Shown: positions 18,409 through 28,444 of the stretch, in pieces
Numbering within the stretch: position 1 is the first letter of the stretch
How the letters are laid out: the number at the start of each line of letters is the position of its first letter
NCBI RefSeq assembly: GCF_014930455.1
Contig: NZ_JAAIYO010000004.1
Location: 124,001-188,000, forward strand
DNA length: 64,000 nt
Source: Corallococcus soli
GTDB taxonomy: Bacteria > Myxococcota > Myxococcia > Myxococcales > Myxococcaceae
Reading direction: 5' to 3'
Translations under genes and position numbers: made by a program
Notes under the pieces: generated by a model
Databases searched by the model: none
What the model was told of the DNA's origin: nothing
Seen by the model: only the letters and a program-made list of their open reading frames with translations

Positions 18409-20076
18409 CTACGTGTGCGATTGCTGGAAGCGGTGGATGAACTGCTCCACCTCGTTGGCCAGCGACATCACCTGGTCACCGATGCTCGGCTGGCTCTCCT
18501 GCTTGCGCGCCTCCTTCATCTTCTCCTTCACGCGATCCTTCATTGGCCCGATGCTCAGGCTGCCCGGGGCCTGGCTGGGCAGGAATTCGATGAGACTCTC
18601 CGCGAACTGCTTCACCAGCATCTGCGCGGGCACGAACGTGAACATGCGCTCGCCGTACCACTGTGTGTACATGCCCGAATGCGGCCCGTACTCGAACGGG
18701 TCCGAGCGCAGGTTGATGAGGTAGGGCCACGCCGGGCTGAAGCGCTTGCCGCTGAACCACATGTCCGGGCCTTCGCCGTCCTGGTAGCTGAAGATGATCT
18801 TCCAGTCGTTGTAGCGCACCGCCGCCAGGTTGCCGCTGTCGAGCACGTAGATGAACTCGTGCCGGTTGCCCGGCGCCGTGCCGGCCAGCAGCGCGTTCTG
18901 GTCATACCCGTCCAGGTGGACCTTGAAGGTCTTGTCCCCCACCTTGTGGCCCTGCTTGCACTTCTCCACGAGGTCCGTGGGGCCGCCCGCCGCCGCCACC
19001 ATCGTGGGCATCCAGTCCTCGTGCGCGAAGATGTCGTTGATGACGCGCCCCGGCTCCACCACGCCCGGCCAGCGCACCACGCACGGCACGCGCACGCCGC
19101 CCTCCCACGTCGAGCCCTTCTCGCCGCGGAAGGGGCTGTTGCCGCCGTCCGGCCAACCCATCTTCTGCACTCCGTTGTCGCTGGAGAACACCACCATCGT
19201 GTTGTCCGCGATGCCCAGCTCGTCCAGCTTCGCCAGCAGCGCCCCGACGATGTCGTCCAGCTCCCGCATCGCGTCCGCGTAGAGCCCATGGCCCGTCGCG
19301 TTCTGGTACTTCTCCTGGAGGTAGGTCCAGACGTGGCAGCGCGTGGTGTTGTGCCAGAGGAAGAACGGCTTGTCCTCCTTCACCGCGCGCTCCATGAAGT
19401 CCAGCGTCCCCTTGAGGAACTCACCGTCCACCGTCTCCATGCGCTTCTTCGTCAGCGCGCCGGTGTCCTCGATGCGCTGCTTGCCCACGAGCCCCCAGCG
19501 CGGGTCCTCGGTCACGTCGTTGCGGTCGGTGGCGTACGAGTGCAGCACGCCGCGAGGCCCGAAGCGCTCCTTGAAGGCCGGGTCCTTCGGGTAGTCGGGG
19601 CACTCCGGCTCGTTCTCCGCGTTCAGGTGGTAGAGATTGCCGAAGAACTCGTCGAACCCGTGCATCGTCGGCAGGTAGGGGTTGGAGTCGCCCAGGTGGT
19701 TCTTGCCGAAGTGGCCACAGGTGTAGCCCAGCGGCTTGAGCATCTCCGCGATGGTGGGGTCGGAGTCCTGGAGGCCGTACTTCGCCCCCGGCATGCCGAT
19801 GGTGGTGAGCCCCGTGCGCAGCGGGTTCATGCCCGTGATGAACGCCGCCCGGCCCGCGGTGCAGCTCTGCTGGCCGTAGCAGTCCGTCATCAACGCGCCT
19901 TCCTTCGCGATGCGGTCGATGTTGGGTGTCTTGTAGCCCATCATCCCCTGGTTGTAGGCGCTGATGTTCCAGAAGCCGATGTCGTCACCCCAGATGACCA
20001 GGATGTTGGGTTTGCGCTTCCCGTGCTTGCCGTGCCCGTTGCCGTTGCCCGTGGACTTCTTGCCTGCGGTCGCCAT
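18409..20076 (-). CDS. Arylsulfatase with CTAGR active-site motif (second copy)
   Basis: A 555-residue sulfatase, close relative of the one at 7753-9312. It has VIWGDDIGFWN for metal binding (about 27-37), Cys72 in SCTAGRAAFITG, a CGHFGKNHLGD segment and SSDNGVQKMGW. The N-terminus is Gly/Asn/His/Lys-rich but not hydrophobic, so it is cytosolic. ATG 20076 follows GGGGGAGG. The shared C-x-A-x-R motif and shared insertions (MHGFDEFFGNLYHLNAE) mark the pair as paralogues. It lies downstream of the outer-membrane protein gene on the same strand. Confidence 0.93.
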   Translation of the reverse strand: MATAGKKSTGNGNGHGKHGKRKPNILVIWGDDIGFWNISAYNQGMMGYKTPNIDRIAKEGALMTDCYGQQSCTAGRAAFITGMNPLRTGLTTIGMPGAKYGLQDSDPTIAEMLKPLGYTCGHFGKNHLGDSNPYLPTMHGFDEFFGNLYHLNAENEPECPDYPKDPAFKERFGPRGVLHSYATDRNDVTEDPRWGLVGKQRIEDTGALTKKRMETVDGEFLKGTLDFMERAVKEDKPFFLWHNTTRCHVWTYLQEKYQNATGHGLYADAMRELDDIVGALLAKLDELGIADNTMVVFSSDNGVQKMGWPDGGNSPFRGEKGSTWEGGVRVPCVVRWPGVVEPGRVINDIFAHEDWMPTMVAAAGGPTDLVEKCKQGHKVGDKTFKVHLDGYDQNALLAGTAPGNRHEFIYVLDSGNLAAVRYNDWKIIFSYQDGEGPDMWFSGKRFSPAWPYLINLRSDPFEYGPHSGMYTQWYGERMFTFVPAQMLVKQFAESLIEFLPSQAPGSLSIGPMKDRVKEKMKEARKQESQPSIGDQVMSLANEVEQFIHRFQQSHT

Positions 20077-20138
20077 GCGTGGACCTCCCCCTCGCGGTTT
20101 CACTGCCGTGCAAGGTGAGGGCTGCCTCCGGAGCGCGC

Positions 20139-20161
20139 CCCGTCCCCGGGTAGCGGACGGG
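20139..20161 (-). terminator. Short hairpin behind outer-membrane protein gene
   Basis: CCCGTCC and GGACGGG, 7 bp, loop of 9 bases. It lies between the barrel gene stop (20192) and the sulfatase start (20076). Weak candidate terminator or pausing site. Confidence 0.3.
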
Positions 20162-20191
20162 CATCCCTGGCGGTGAGACGCACGGCCCCCG

Positions 20192-21235
20192 TCAGAAGAT
20201 GTAGCGCAGGATGAGCTGCGCGTAGGTGAGCGTGGTGTCGTCCGACTCCAGCGTCTGGCCTTCCGCGCCCAGGGTGCGGCGGGGCGCGGCGTCCAGCGTG
20301 GCCGCCCCGCCCAGGCCCACCTGGAGGTGCGGCCGTCCGGAGTAGTAGACGCCCAGCGCCAGGCCGTGCGAGTTGAGCGTGTGGTCCGGCAGGTCCACCT
20401 CCGTCCGCCACCCGGTGGTGAAGAGGTATTCGCCCATCACCGCGACGGGGATGCCCAGCGCGGGCTTCAGGTCCGCCGTCAGCGCCGCGGCCAGGTTGAC
20501 GCGGACCGCCTCCGTCTTCTGCTCCACGCGGGCGCCCGCGACGGCGTCGAAGGGCCTGCGCGTCAGCCACGCGTACTCCGCGACGGCGGAGGCCTGGAGG
20601 GAGAAGCTGGGGCCCAGGGCCTGCGCCAGGAGCGCGCCGCCCGTGGCGGACTTCTCCGTCGAGGGCACGAGCAGGTATTCGCGGATCTCTCCATTCAGCA
20701 CGTCCTGGAACGTCAGCAGCGGGTTGTTGGTGATGGCCTGGATGAAGGGCTGCAACGTCAAGTGGCGCTCCTTGGAGAGGGCGCCCAGGGCGCGCAGGGA
20801 GAGCTGGGTGCCGCTCGCTTCATTGCGCAGCAGTCGCAGCACCAGGCCTGCCTGCCCCATGGTGTCGAGCGAGCCGCCGTCCGAGGCCAGCGACACCACG
20901 TTCGCGCCGACGACGCTGGTGGCCCGGCCAAAGAGGCTCAGGCCCAGCCAGTCCGTGAGGCGCACGCCCACGTCCAGGGTGGACTGCACGCCCAGCAGCC
21001 ACAGGTCCCTCCGTTCAATGTCGCTGGTGGGCAGGTTGGGCACGCTGTAGCGCGCCACCCCCTCGCGGACGCCCACGTGCGTGGTGACCAGCGCGCTCTG
21101 CTGGAGGATGGGGAGCTGGAAGGTGTGACCGCTGAGCTGCCGCTCGCGCGGAGGGCTGCCTTCGTCCGACGACACCGCCCGGGCGGTCATCACGGGGGCA
21201 AGGAGCAGGGCCAGGAGCAGGTGCAGGGTTCGCAT
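20192..21235 (-). CDS. Predicted outer-membrane beta-barrel protein
   Basis: A 347-residue protein with a clean signal peptide (LHLLLALLLAPVMTARA). Alternating-hydrophobicity strands run throughout and the chain ends in AQLILRYIF, the terminal aromatic residue favoured by the BAM machinery. No pore loop or family motif is recognised. It is 77 bases downstream of the antiporter gene on the same strand. It could let anions or amino acids of this island through the outer membrane (inference). Confidence 0.7.
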   Translation of the reverse strand: MRTLHLLLALLLAPVMTARAVSSDEGSPPRERQLSGHTFQLPILQQSALVTTHVGVREGVARYSVPNLPTSDIERRDLWLLGVQSTLDVGVRLTDWLGLSLFGRATSVVGANVVSLASDGGSLDTMGQAGLVLRLLRNEASGTQLSLRALGALSKERHLTLQPFIQAITNNPLLTFQDVLNGEIREYLLVPSTEKSATGGALLAQALGPSFSLQASAVAEYAWLTRRPFDAVAGARVEQKTEAVRVNLAAALTADLKPALGIPVAVMGEYLFTTGWRTEVDLPDHTLNSHGLALGVYYSGRPHLQVGLGGAATLDAAPRRTLGAEGQTLESDDTTLTYAQLILRYIF

Positions 21236-21312
21236 GTCTGGCAACCTGCGAAGACACGAGCGGCGCGGGTATCGCCCGTGCCGCCCTTGCGCCCGTCCGG
21301 GGGTGGACGTCT

Positions 21313-23154
21313 TCAGCCCATCAGCGCGAAGAGGTAGCAGATGAGCGTGAGCAGCAGGTTCGACACCGCGAACGTCACCGGATAGCCGATGGCCGGGATG
21401 ATGCTCCCGGTGGCCTCCTGCGCGGCGCGCATGCCGGCGCTGTTGCAGCGCGCGCCCGCGACGGCGCCCATGAGCACCGCCGTGTTCATCTTCATCACGT
21501 ACTGGCCCACCATCCACGCGATGACGGGCGGCACCAGCGCGGCGACGAGGCCGACGATGAGGATGGGCGCCAGGGTGCCCCCCGCGACGGCGCTCGCCAC
21601 GCCCGCGCCCGCGTTGATGCCCAGGATGGCGATGAAGACGTTGAGGCCCAGGTCCTCCAACAGCTCGCGCGCCGCCTCCGGGAAGGGCCCGCCCAGGGCC
21701 GGGTTGTGGGTGCGCAGGATGCTCAGCGCGATGCTCACGATGAGCAGGCCCACCGCGGAGCCCAGGCTGAACTTCACCCCGCCCACGGGCACGGTGATCG
21801 CGCCCAGGAGCGCGCCCAGCGCCACGCCCAGCGCCAGGGTGATGATGTCCGTCACCAGGCTGGGGCGCACCACCTTGCCCACGCGCTTCTGGAGCGCGTC
21901 CAGGCGCCGGCGGCTGCCGGTGACGCGCAGCACGTCGCCCCGGCGGATGACCACGTCGCGGGCGATGGGCAGCTCGTCGCCGCCGCGGAACAGCGCATTG
22001 AGGTAGAGGCCGTGGCCCTCGTGCAGGGCGATCTCCCCCAGGGTGTGGCCCACGAGGTCCGACTTGTGCGCGACGATCTCCATCGTCTCGAAGCGGATGT
22101 CGCGCAGCCGCGAGTCCTCCACCTCCGGGCCGATGCGCTGGGGCCCGGTCATCAAGAGCCCCACCGGCCCGGCGACGGCGACCTCGTCGCCCCGGTGCAG
22201 CACCAGGCCGTCTTCTGGCAGGTAGACGCGGCCCGCGTGCAGCACCCGTTCAATGCCGACACGTGGGGCCTGCGGGCTCAGCTGCGAAAGCGAGCGGCCC
22301 TCCACCTCCGGGTTCTCCACGCGGAACACGCGCACGTCCACCGGCATGCTGCCCCGGAGGAAGGATTCAGCGGTGCCGGGCAGGGCGGACTGATGTTCGC
22401 CCGCGAGCACCTTCTCCATCGCCTTCGCGTCCACCGCCGCGTCCCGGCCGAACATGCTGGGCAGCACCTTCGTCATCACGGTGAAGAGCACCATGCTGAT
22501 GGAGTAGAGCAGGGCGTAGGACGTCGTCAGGTTCGCGCGGGCCGCCTCCAGCGTCGCGCCCGCCGGGAGCTTCACCCCGCCGCCAGCCAGCGCCGACTGC
22601 GCCGCGCCGAAGCCCGGCGTGGCGGTGTTCGCCCCGGACAGGATGCCGGCCAGCAGGCCCGGCTGGAGGTCGAAGACGAACTTCGACAGGTACACCAGCA
22701 CCGACGACAGCAGCGGCACCAGCAAGGACAGCACCAGCAGGTGCCGCCCCTCGCGCTGGAGGCCGCCAATGAACTGCGGCCCCACCTTCATGCCGATGGC
22801 GAAGATGAAGAGGTTGAAGAACACCGTGCTGGTGAACTCCGGGATGGCGTAGGTGACGTGGAACGCCTGGAAGGCCCAGAGGCTCACCACCAGACCCAGC
22901 AGCAGCGTGGCCGCGGTGGAGCCCAGCCCCACGCCCTTCACCTGCACCTTGCCCAGCGCATAGCCGCCCGCGACGATGAGGAAGAGCAGGATGAAGGGCT
23001 GCTGGCCCAGGGCGTTGAGCAACCTCCCGAAGACGCCATGGGGGTGGGGCTGGCCCGCGCCGGGCGGAGGCGCGCCCTGGGCGAAGGCGACGACCGCCAA
23101 CCCCAGGGCCGCCGCGCCCACCAACAGGGCGGTGTGGCGTGTGATGACTCGCAT
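21313..23154 (-). CDS. Aspartate:alanine exchanger (AAE) family antiporter with RCK_C domains
   Basis: A 613-residue protein with two membrane halves of about five to six helices (about 50-255 and 430-613). Two TrkA_C/RCK_C regulatory domains lie between them (about 265-430). This is the layout of AspT and the YidE/YbjL group. AspT swaps aspartate for alanine. Directly behind a glutamate decarboxylase (24-base gap, GAGGGAG ribosome site between) a glutamate/GABA exchange is more likely here (inference). Unusual is a signal-peptide-like N-terminus followed by a Pro/Gly-rich stretch before the first core helix. Confidence 0.85.
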   Translation of the reverse strand: MRVITRHTALLVGAAALGLAVVAFAQGAPPPGAGQPHPHGVFGRLLNALGQQPFILLFLIVAGGYALGKVQVKGVGLGSTAATLLLGLVVSLWAFQAFHVTYAIPEFTSTVFFNLFIFAIGMKVGPQFIGGLQREGRHLLVLSLLVPLLSSVLVYLSKFVFDLQPGLLAGILSGANTATPGFGAAQSALAGGGVKLPAGATLEAARANLTTSYALLYSISMVLFTVMTKVLPSMFGRDAAVDAKAMEKVLAGEHQSALPGTAESFLRGSMPVDVRVFRVENPEVEGRSLSQLSPQAPRVGIERVLHAGRVYLPEDGLVLHRGDEVAVAGPVGLLMTGPQRIGPEVEDSRLRDIRFETMEIVAHKSDLVGHTLGEIALHEGHGLYLNALFRGGDELPIARDVVIRRGDVLRVTGSRRRLDALQKRVGKVVRPSLVTDIITLALGVALGALLGAITVPVGGVKFSLGSAVGLLIVSIALSILRTHNPALGGPFPEAARELLEDLGLNVFIAILGINAGAGVASAVAGGTLAPILIVGLVAALVPPVIAWMVGQYVMKMNTAVLMGAVAGARCNSAGMRAAQEATGSIIPAIGYPVTFAVSNLLLTLICYLFALMG

Positions 23155-23178
23155 GGGAGTGCTCCCTCGCCTTGAAGC

Positions 23179-24570
23179 TCAGTGGTGGTAGCCGGAGGCC
23201 TCTTCCTGCGACATGGGCGTGCCCACCGGGTGGCGGCGGAAGTGTTCGATGCAGCCGATGAGGTCATGCACCAGCAGCGTGGCCAGGTCCCGGCTGACGC
23301 CGTGGCGCACCAGCACGCGCTGCACCACCAGGTCCTGGAGGTCCGCGGGCATGGGATAGGCGGGCACCTGCCAGCCGCGCTCGCGCATCCGGTCCGCCAG
23401 GTCATAGAGCGTGAAGCCGGGGTTCACGCCGGCCTTCAGCGTCCAGCACACGCCGGGCACGCCGCCCCGGCCGTCGTAGAGGATGTCGAAGAGGCCAATC
23501 TGTTCGATGGCCAGCGCCATGAAGTTCGCGGTGTCCGAACAGGCCTGGTGGACGCGCCGGTAGCCCTCCTTCCCGAGCCGGAGGAAGTTGTAGTACTGGA
23601 TGACGATCTGCCCGCCCGGCCGCGAGAAGTTCAGCGCGAACGTCGGCATGTCCCCGCCCAGGTAGTCCACGCGGAACACCAGCTCCTCCGGCAGGTCGCT
23701 CTTGTCGCGCCACACCGCCCAGCCGCAGCCCAGCGGCGTCAGCCCGAACTTGTGGCCGGACGCGTTGATGGACTTCACCCGTTCAATGCGGAAGTCCCAC
23801 ACCACCTTCGGGTGGATGAAGGGCGCGATGAAGCCGCCGCTCGCCGCGTCGACGTGGATGGGGACGTCCAGCCCCGTGCGGCGCTGGAGGTCGTCCAGCG
23901 CGTCCGCGATCTCCTTCACCGGCTCGTAGACGAGGTTGAAGGTGATGCCCAGCGTGGGCACCACGCCGATGGTGTTCTCGTCGCAGCGCTTGAGCACCTC
24001 TTCGGGCGTCAGCGTCGTGCGGCCGGGGGCGAGCGGCACCTGGCGCAGCTCCACGTCGAAGTAGCGGGCGAACTTGTGCCAGCAGATCTGCACCGGGCCG
24101 CAGATGAGGTTGGGCTTGTCCGTGGGCTTGCCTTCCGCCTCGCGGCGCTTGCGCCAGCGCCACTTGAGCGCCAGGCCTCCCAGCATCGCCGCCTCGCTGG
24201 AGCCGGTGGTGGAGGTGCCGATGGTGTCGTTCGCCTCGGGCGCGTGCCAGAGGTCGGCGAGCATGTTCACGCAGCGCGTCTCAATCTCCGCGGTCTGCGG
24301 GTACTCGTCCTTGTCGATCATGTTCTTGTCCAGGCACTCGTCCATCAGCCGGTGCACCTGGGGTTCGGCCCAGGTCTGGCAGAAGGTGGCCAGGTTCTGT
24401 CGTGAGTTGCCGTCCAGCAGCAGCTCGTCGTGCACCACCGCGTAGGCGTGGTCCGGGCTGTGCTCGCCCTCGGGGATGCGGAACTTGGGCATCGGGATGG
24501 AGAGGTCGGGGGATGCGTAGACGTCGTCGTTGATGCGGTCGCGGACTTCGTCCTTTCCATGCAGGGACAT
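23179..24570 (-). CDS. gadB: Glutamate decarboxylase (PLP-dependent)
   Basis: Converts glutamate to GABA and CO2 with consumption of a proton. The 463-residue length matches E. coli GadB (466). It has [27 protein letters not shown] and the PLP lysine K274 in [13 protein letters not shown]. The chain ends in GYHH; in E. coli GadB a C-terminal His closes the active site at neutral pH, so pH gating may be kept. ATG 24570 has AAGGAG upstream. It is first in a unit with the antiporter and is divergent from the glutaminase (204-base shared promoter region). Confidence 0.95.
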   Translation of the reverse strand: MSLHGKDEVRDRINDDVYASPDLSIPMPKFRIPEGEHSPDHAYAVVHDELLLDGNSRQNLATFCQTWAEPQVHRLMDECLDKNMIDKDEYPQTAEIETRCVNMLADLWHAPEANDTIGTSTTGSSEAAMLGGLALKWRWRKRREAEGKPTDKPNLICGPVQICWHKFARYFDVELRQVPLAPGRTTLTPEEVLKRCDENTIGVVPTLGITFNLVYEPVKEIADALDDLQRRTGLDVPIHVDAASGGFIAPFIHPKVVWDFRIERVKSINASGHKFGLTPLGCGWAVWRDKSDLPEELVFRVDYLGGDMPTFALNFSRPGGQIVIQYYNFLRLGKEGYRRVHQACSDTANFMALAIEQIGLFDILYDGRGGVPGVCWTLKAGVNPGFTLYDLADRMRERGWQVPAYPMPADLQDLVVQRVLVRHGVSRDLATLLVHDLIGCIEHFRRHPVGTPMSQEEASGYHH

Positions 24571-24774
24571 GCGCACTCCTTGGCGGCGGGCGGGGCTGCT
24601 CCGCTTGGTGAAATGGCGCGCGTCCGTGGGGCCCGCGTCGTCCCGCGGTGTGGAGCGGCCGGGGGCGCGTGCCCCCGTTCCAGCCGAAGGCCGTGCGTTG
24701 CCCGACAGCGGGCTGCGTCCCCAGGGTGAACGCGGCGCCGGCAGCCGCCGGACGCATGAAGGGGAGGACGTTCC

Positions 24775-25935
24775 ATGTCGAAGTCCCTGGGCAGCAGGAA
24801 GCGGCGGGCCGCCACGGCGCTCGTGTGTGTGATGGGGTTGCTGGGCGTGCCAGGGGTGGGGTTTGGCCAGCAGCCCACCCCCGCGCAGGCACCGAAGGCG
24901 CAGCCCGCGCGCAAGACGCCGCCGGCTGCCGCCGACGCGGAGGTGTCCGCCGCGGAGGCGAAGGACGCACTGCAGCGGGCGCACTCCCGCTTCAAGGGCG
25001 TGAAGGAGGGCAAGAACGCGGACTACATCCCCTCGCTGGCGAAGGTGGACCCCGGCCTCTTCGGCATCGTGCTGGTGACGGTGGATGGGCGCGTGTACTC
25101 GGTGGGGGACTCGGAGTCCCCGTTCGCCATCGAGTCCGTCTCCAAGCCCTTCACCCTGGCGCGCGTCCTCCAGGACGTGGGCGCCGCGAAGGTGGAGAAG
25201 AAGATTGGCACCAACGCCACCGGCGAGCCCTTCAACTCCATCACCGCCATTGAGCAGAACAAGGAGGCGAACCGGCCGCCCGCGGGCAACCCGCTGGTGA
25301 ACGCGGGCGCCATCACCGCGGTGAGCATGGTGCCGGCGAAGAGCGCGGACGAGCGCTGGACGCGCATCCATGACACGCTCAACGACTTCGCCGGGCGCGA
25401 GCTCCCCGTGAACGAAGAGGTCTACCGCTCCGAGTCCGCCACCAACACGCGCAACCGGGCCATCTCCTGGCTGCTCAAGTCCTACGACGCGCTGCCTGGA
25501 GACCCCATGGAGGCGCTGGACGTCTACACGCGGCAGTGCTCCGTGAACGTCACCGCGAAGGACCTGGCCATCATGGGCGCGACGCTGGCCAACGGCGGGA
25601 TGAACCCCGTCACCGGCAAGCGCGTGGTGGACTCCGATAACGCCCAGAAGGTGCTGTCGCAGATGCTCACCACCGGCCTCTACGAGAACTCCGGGGACTG
25701 GTCCTTCACCGCGGGCCTGCCGGCCAAGAGCGGCGTGGGCGGTGGGATTGTCGCGGTGGTGCCGGGCCGCTTCGCGGTGGCGACGTTCTCCCCGCCCCTG
25801 GACAAGGCAGGCAACAGCGTGCGCGGCCAGAAGGCGGTGGAGTCCATCATCACGGAGCTGGGCGGGGACATCTTCTCCTCGGGCGGCGCGAAGCAGGCGG
25901 CCCGCTCCGGCGGAGGAGTGTCCGGCTCGCGATAG
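24775..25935 (+). CDS. glsA: Glutaminase with signal peptide
   Basis: Hydrolyses glutamine to glutamate and ammonia. The C-terminal 320 residues are a serine-dependent beta-lactamase-related glutaminase. Ser121 and Lys124 form the S-x-x-K dyad in IESVSKPF, followed by [10 protein letters not shown] and the [13 protein letters not shown] segment. Unlike E. coli YbaS/YneH it begins with an apparent Sec signal peptide (about 1-31) and a Pro/Ala linker to about residue 55, so it should act in the periplasm. ATG 24775 follows GGGGAGG. It is divergent from gadB and would supply glutamate for it. Confidence 0.93.
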   Translation: MSKSLGSRKRRAATALVCVMGLLGVPGVGFGQQPTPAQAPKAQPARKTPPAAADAEVSAAEAKDALQRAHSRFKGVKEGKNADYIPSLAKVDPGLFGIVLVTVDGRVYSVGDSESPFAIESVSKPFTLARVLQDVGAAKVEKKIGTNATGEPFNSITAIEQNKEANRPPAGNPLVNAGAITAVSMVPAKSADERWTRIHDTLNDFAGRELPVNEEVYRSESATNTRNRAISWLLKSYDALPGDPMEALDVYTRQCSVNVTAKDLAIMGATLANGGMNPVTGKRVVDSDNAQKVLSQMLTTGLYENSGDWSFTAGLPAKSGVGGGIVAVVPGRFAVATFSPPLDKAGNSVRGQKAVESIITELGGDIFSSGGAKQAARSGGGVSGSR

Positions 25936-26034
25936 GCGCAAGGCACCCGGGGGGGCGGTGTCGTGCGCCCCCTCGCTCCCCACCATGGCTCGGGCTCCCG
26001 CGTCCGGGAACCTGGGGCGGTGGGGAGCGTGGGC

Positions 26035-27216
26035 ATGCGCAAGCGGTGGGGATGGGCGGGGCTGCTGGGCGTGCTCGTGGCGTCAGCCGTGGAGGCCGCG
26101 GACGCGAAGGACGAAAAGCCTCCGAAGGTGGAGACGCCGAAGGGGGACAAGGGCTTCGCCATCGCGTCCGACGACGGCAACTACCGGCTGGGCGCGGGCC
26201 TGCAGAGTGGCTACAAGCTGGAGCCCGTCTGGCAGGACGGCGAGTCGAAGTCGCGCACGGCGTTCCCGTTCCTGCGCCCGCGCATCTACGGCAACGTGTA
26301 CCGGCCGTGGATAAGCTTCTGGACGTCGCTGGAGCTGGCGTCGCCGCTGGCGCCCTACCTGCTGGACTCCTACGTGGACCTGCAACCGTGGAAGGTCGCG
26401 GGCGTGCGCGTGGGCCAGCACTACACGCCGCTCAGCCGGCATGAGTCGCTGGGGCCGCAGCAGATCCTCTTCCCCGAGTTCGCGCCGGTGGCGAACTACT
26501 TCTGGACGGGCCGCGACAAGGGCGTGACGTTCATGGGGACCACGGACACGCTGGAGTACTACGCGGGCATCTACGGAGGCTCGCCGCTGCGCTCCATCAC
26601 GTCGGACCCGGGGCGGTGGGTGTCCAATGCGCGGCTCACCGTGAGCCCCATGGGCCCCATGGGCTACGGCGAGCTGCCGTACATCATGTCGGATGAGAAG
26701 GGCGCGCCGCTGCGCGTGTCCTTCACGGTGCAGGGCGCGGGCGGCAAGGTGGAGCGCCGCGACGAGAACTTCAACGTGGAGACGGGCGGCTTCGACATCA
26801 CCGACGAGGGCGTGCGCAAGTTCGCCACCGGCGGCGTGGACTTCATGCTCCAGGCCCAGCGCTTCACCTTCTTCATGGAGGCGTACCTGGAGCGCACGAA
26901 CCCCGAGGAGACGGGTTCGAGCTACACCAGCGTGGGGGCGTGGGCCCAGGCCGACTACGTCTTCTACAAGAAGGTGCTGGACGCGGGCGTGCGTCTGTCC
27001 TGGCTGGACGCGAGCCGCGAACTGACCGACGACACGCTCTACATCGCGGAGGCGCAGCTCGCGTGGTTCGTGGACGCACCCATCCTCGCCATCAAGCTGC
27101 GCTACCAGCACGCGCACCAGGCCTCGCCGGATCCCGCGTTGCTGGGCGCGGTGAACCTGGCGAAGGAGGCGGGCACGTCCAACCTCCTCACGCTCCAGCT
27201 CAATCTGGCGTTCTGA
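26035..27216 (+). CDS. Outer-membrane porin (phosphate/anion-selective porin-like)
   Basis: A 393-residue exported barrel. Signal peptide about 1-22, then a Lys/Asp-rich stretch, then strands with the [15 protein letters not shown] and [12 protein letters not shown] style of OprP/OprO-like porins. It ends in LTLQLNLAF with the terminal Phe. ATG 26035 has GGGGAG upstream. It lies 99 bases behind the glutaminase gene and is probably cotranscribed. It may admit small anions or amino acids. Confidence 0.75.
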   Translation: MRKRWGWAGLLGVLVASAVEAADAKDEKPPKVETPKGDKGFAIASDDGNYRLGAGLQSGYKLEPVWQDGESKSRTAFPFLRPRIYGNVYRPWISFWTSLELASPLAPYLLDSYVDLQPWKVAGVRVGQHYTPLSRHESLGPQQILFPEFAPVANYFWTGRDKGVTFMGTTDTLEYYAGIYGGSPLRSITSDPGRWVSNARLTVSPMGPMGYGELPYIMSDEKGAPLRVSFTVQGAGGKVERRDENFNVETGGFDITDEGVRKFATGGVDFMLQAQRFTFFMEAYLERTNPEETGSSYTSVGAWAQADYVFYKKVLDAGVRLSWLDASRELTDDTLYIAEAQLAWFVDAPILAIKLRYQHAHQASPDPALLGAVNLAKEAGTSNLLTLQLNLAF

Positions 27217-27306
27217 CGGACGGCACCGGGCAGTCGTTGGCCGCGAGTCCCGTCAGCCTGAAGCTGCAATCACGGCCAGTCGGGCCTGTTCGAGCCCGGG
27301 AAGACT

Positions 27307-28335
27307 TCAGCGCACGCTGGCCCAGAAGGGCTGGAGCGCCTGACGGCTGGCGGCCAGCGCGTGGCGCGCGTCCGCGTTGGTGTGGCCGGTGGCGAAGCTG
27401 TCGTCGCGGCCCGCCAGCACCTCGATGCACGCGTGCACGGAGTTGGACAGGCCCTCCAGCGAGTAGCCCCCCTCCAGGCACAGCACCAGCTTGCCGCCGC
27501 AGACCTCCTCCGCCAGCTTGCGCACGGAGGTGCACATCGCCGCGAAGCCGCGCTCGGTGACGTCCATGCCGCCAATGGGGTCGTCGCGGTGCGGATCAAA
27601 GCCCGCGGAGACGAGGATGAGCTGGGGCCGGTACGCCTGGGCGACGGGCAGCAGCAGCTCCTCGAAGATCATCCCGTAGTCGGCGTCGGTGTTGCCGCCG
27701 GGCAGGCCGCAGTTGACGGTGAAGCCCTGGCCCTCGCCCCGGCCCACCTCCGGCGCGGCGCCGCTGCCCGGGTAGTAGGGGAACTGGTGCACGGACTGGT
27801 AGAGCACGTCGCGCCGGCCCCAGAACGCCGCCTGGGTGCCGTTGCCGTGGTGCACGTCCCAGTCCAGCACCAGCACGCGCTCCGCGCCCAGCCGCCGTCC
27901 GGCCTCCGCGGCGACGGCGGCGTTGTTGAACAGGCAGAAGCCCATGGCCCGGTCCGGCTCCGCGTGGTGGCCCGGGGGCCGCACCAGCGCGAACGCGTTC
28001 CTCGCCTTGCCCGCGAGCACCGCCTCCACGGCCTGCACCGCCGCGCCCGCCGCCAGCCGCGCCGCGTCCACGCTGTCCGGGGACACGAAGGTGTCACCGT
28101 CGATCTCCGCGCTGTGCCCGTTCAACTTCGCGAGCGAAGCCAGCAGCTCCGGCGAGTGCACCGCCGCCAGCTCCGCGTCGGTGGCGGAGCGGGGCTGCGC
28201 CATCACCGTGCCCGCGATGGGCGCGCGGGCCAGCAGCTGGAGGATGCGCCGCAGCCGGGCGGGGGACTCCGGGTGGCCCTCGCCGGGGTCGTGCTGGAGG
28301 AACAGCGGGTCGGTGAGCAGCAGCGTCGCGGTCAT
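27307..28335 (-). CDS. Histone-deacetylase-family amidohydrolase
   Basis: A 342-residue zinc enzyme of the HDAC/AcuC/APAH family. It has [14 protein letters not shown], the RPPGHHA active-site histidines, and [11 protein letters not shown] and [14 protein letters not shown] with the zinc ligands. The family removes acetyl or acyl groups from lysine, polyamines or small amides. Two in-frame starts (28356 and 28335) are close; the inner one begins at the conserved fold. Divergent from the chemoreceptor gene. Confidence 0.9.
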   Translation of the reverse strand: MTATLLLTDPLFLQHDPGEGHPESPARLRRILQLLARAPIAGTVMAQPRSATDAELAAVHSPELLASLAKLNGHSAEIDGDTFVSPDSVDAARLAAGAAVQAVEAVLAGKARNAFALVRPPGHHAEPDRAMGFCLFNNAAVAAEAGRRLGAERVLVLDWDVHHGNGTQAAFWGRRDVLYQSVHQFPYYPGSGAAPEVGRGEGQGFTVNCGLPGGNTDADYGMIFEELLLPVAQAYRPQLILVSAGFDPHRDDPIGGMDVTERGFAAMCTSVRKLAEEVCGGKLVLCLEGGYSLEGLSNSVHACIEVLAGRDDSFATGHTNADARHALAASRQALQPFWASVR

Positions 28336-28444
28336 CGTACGGACGACCTTACGCATCCTGGGGCCAGGAACCCAGCGCCGGGGTCGGTTCGGAAGGGGCC
28401 GCTCCTTGCCCTGGGTGCCACACCCTCCCTACAGTGCGCGGGCC

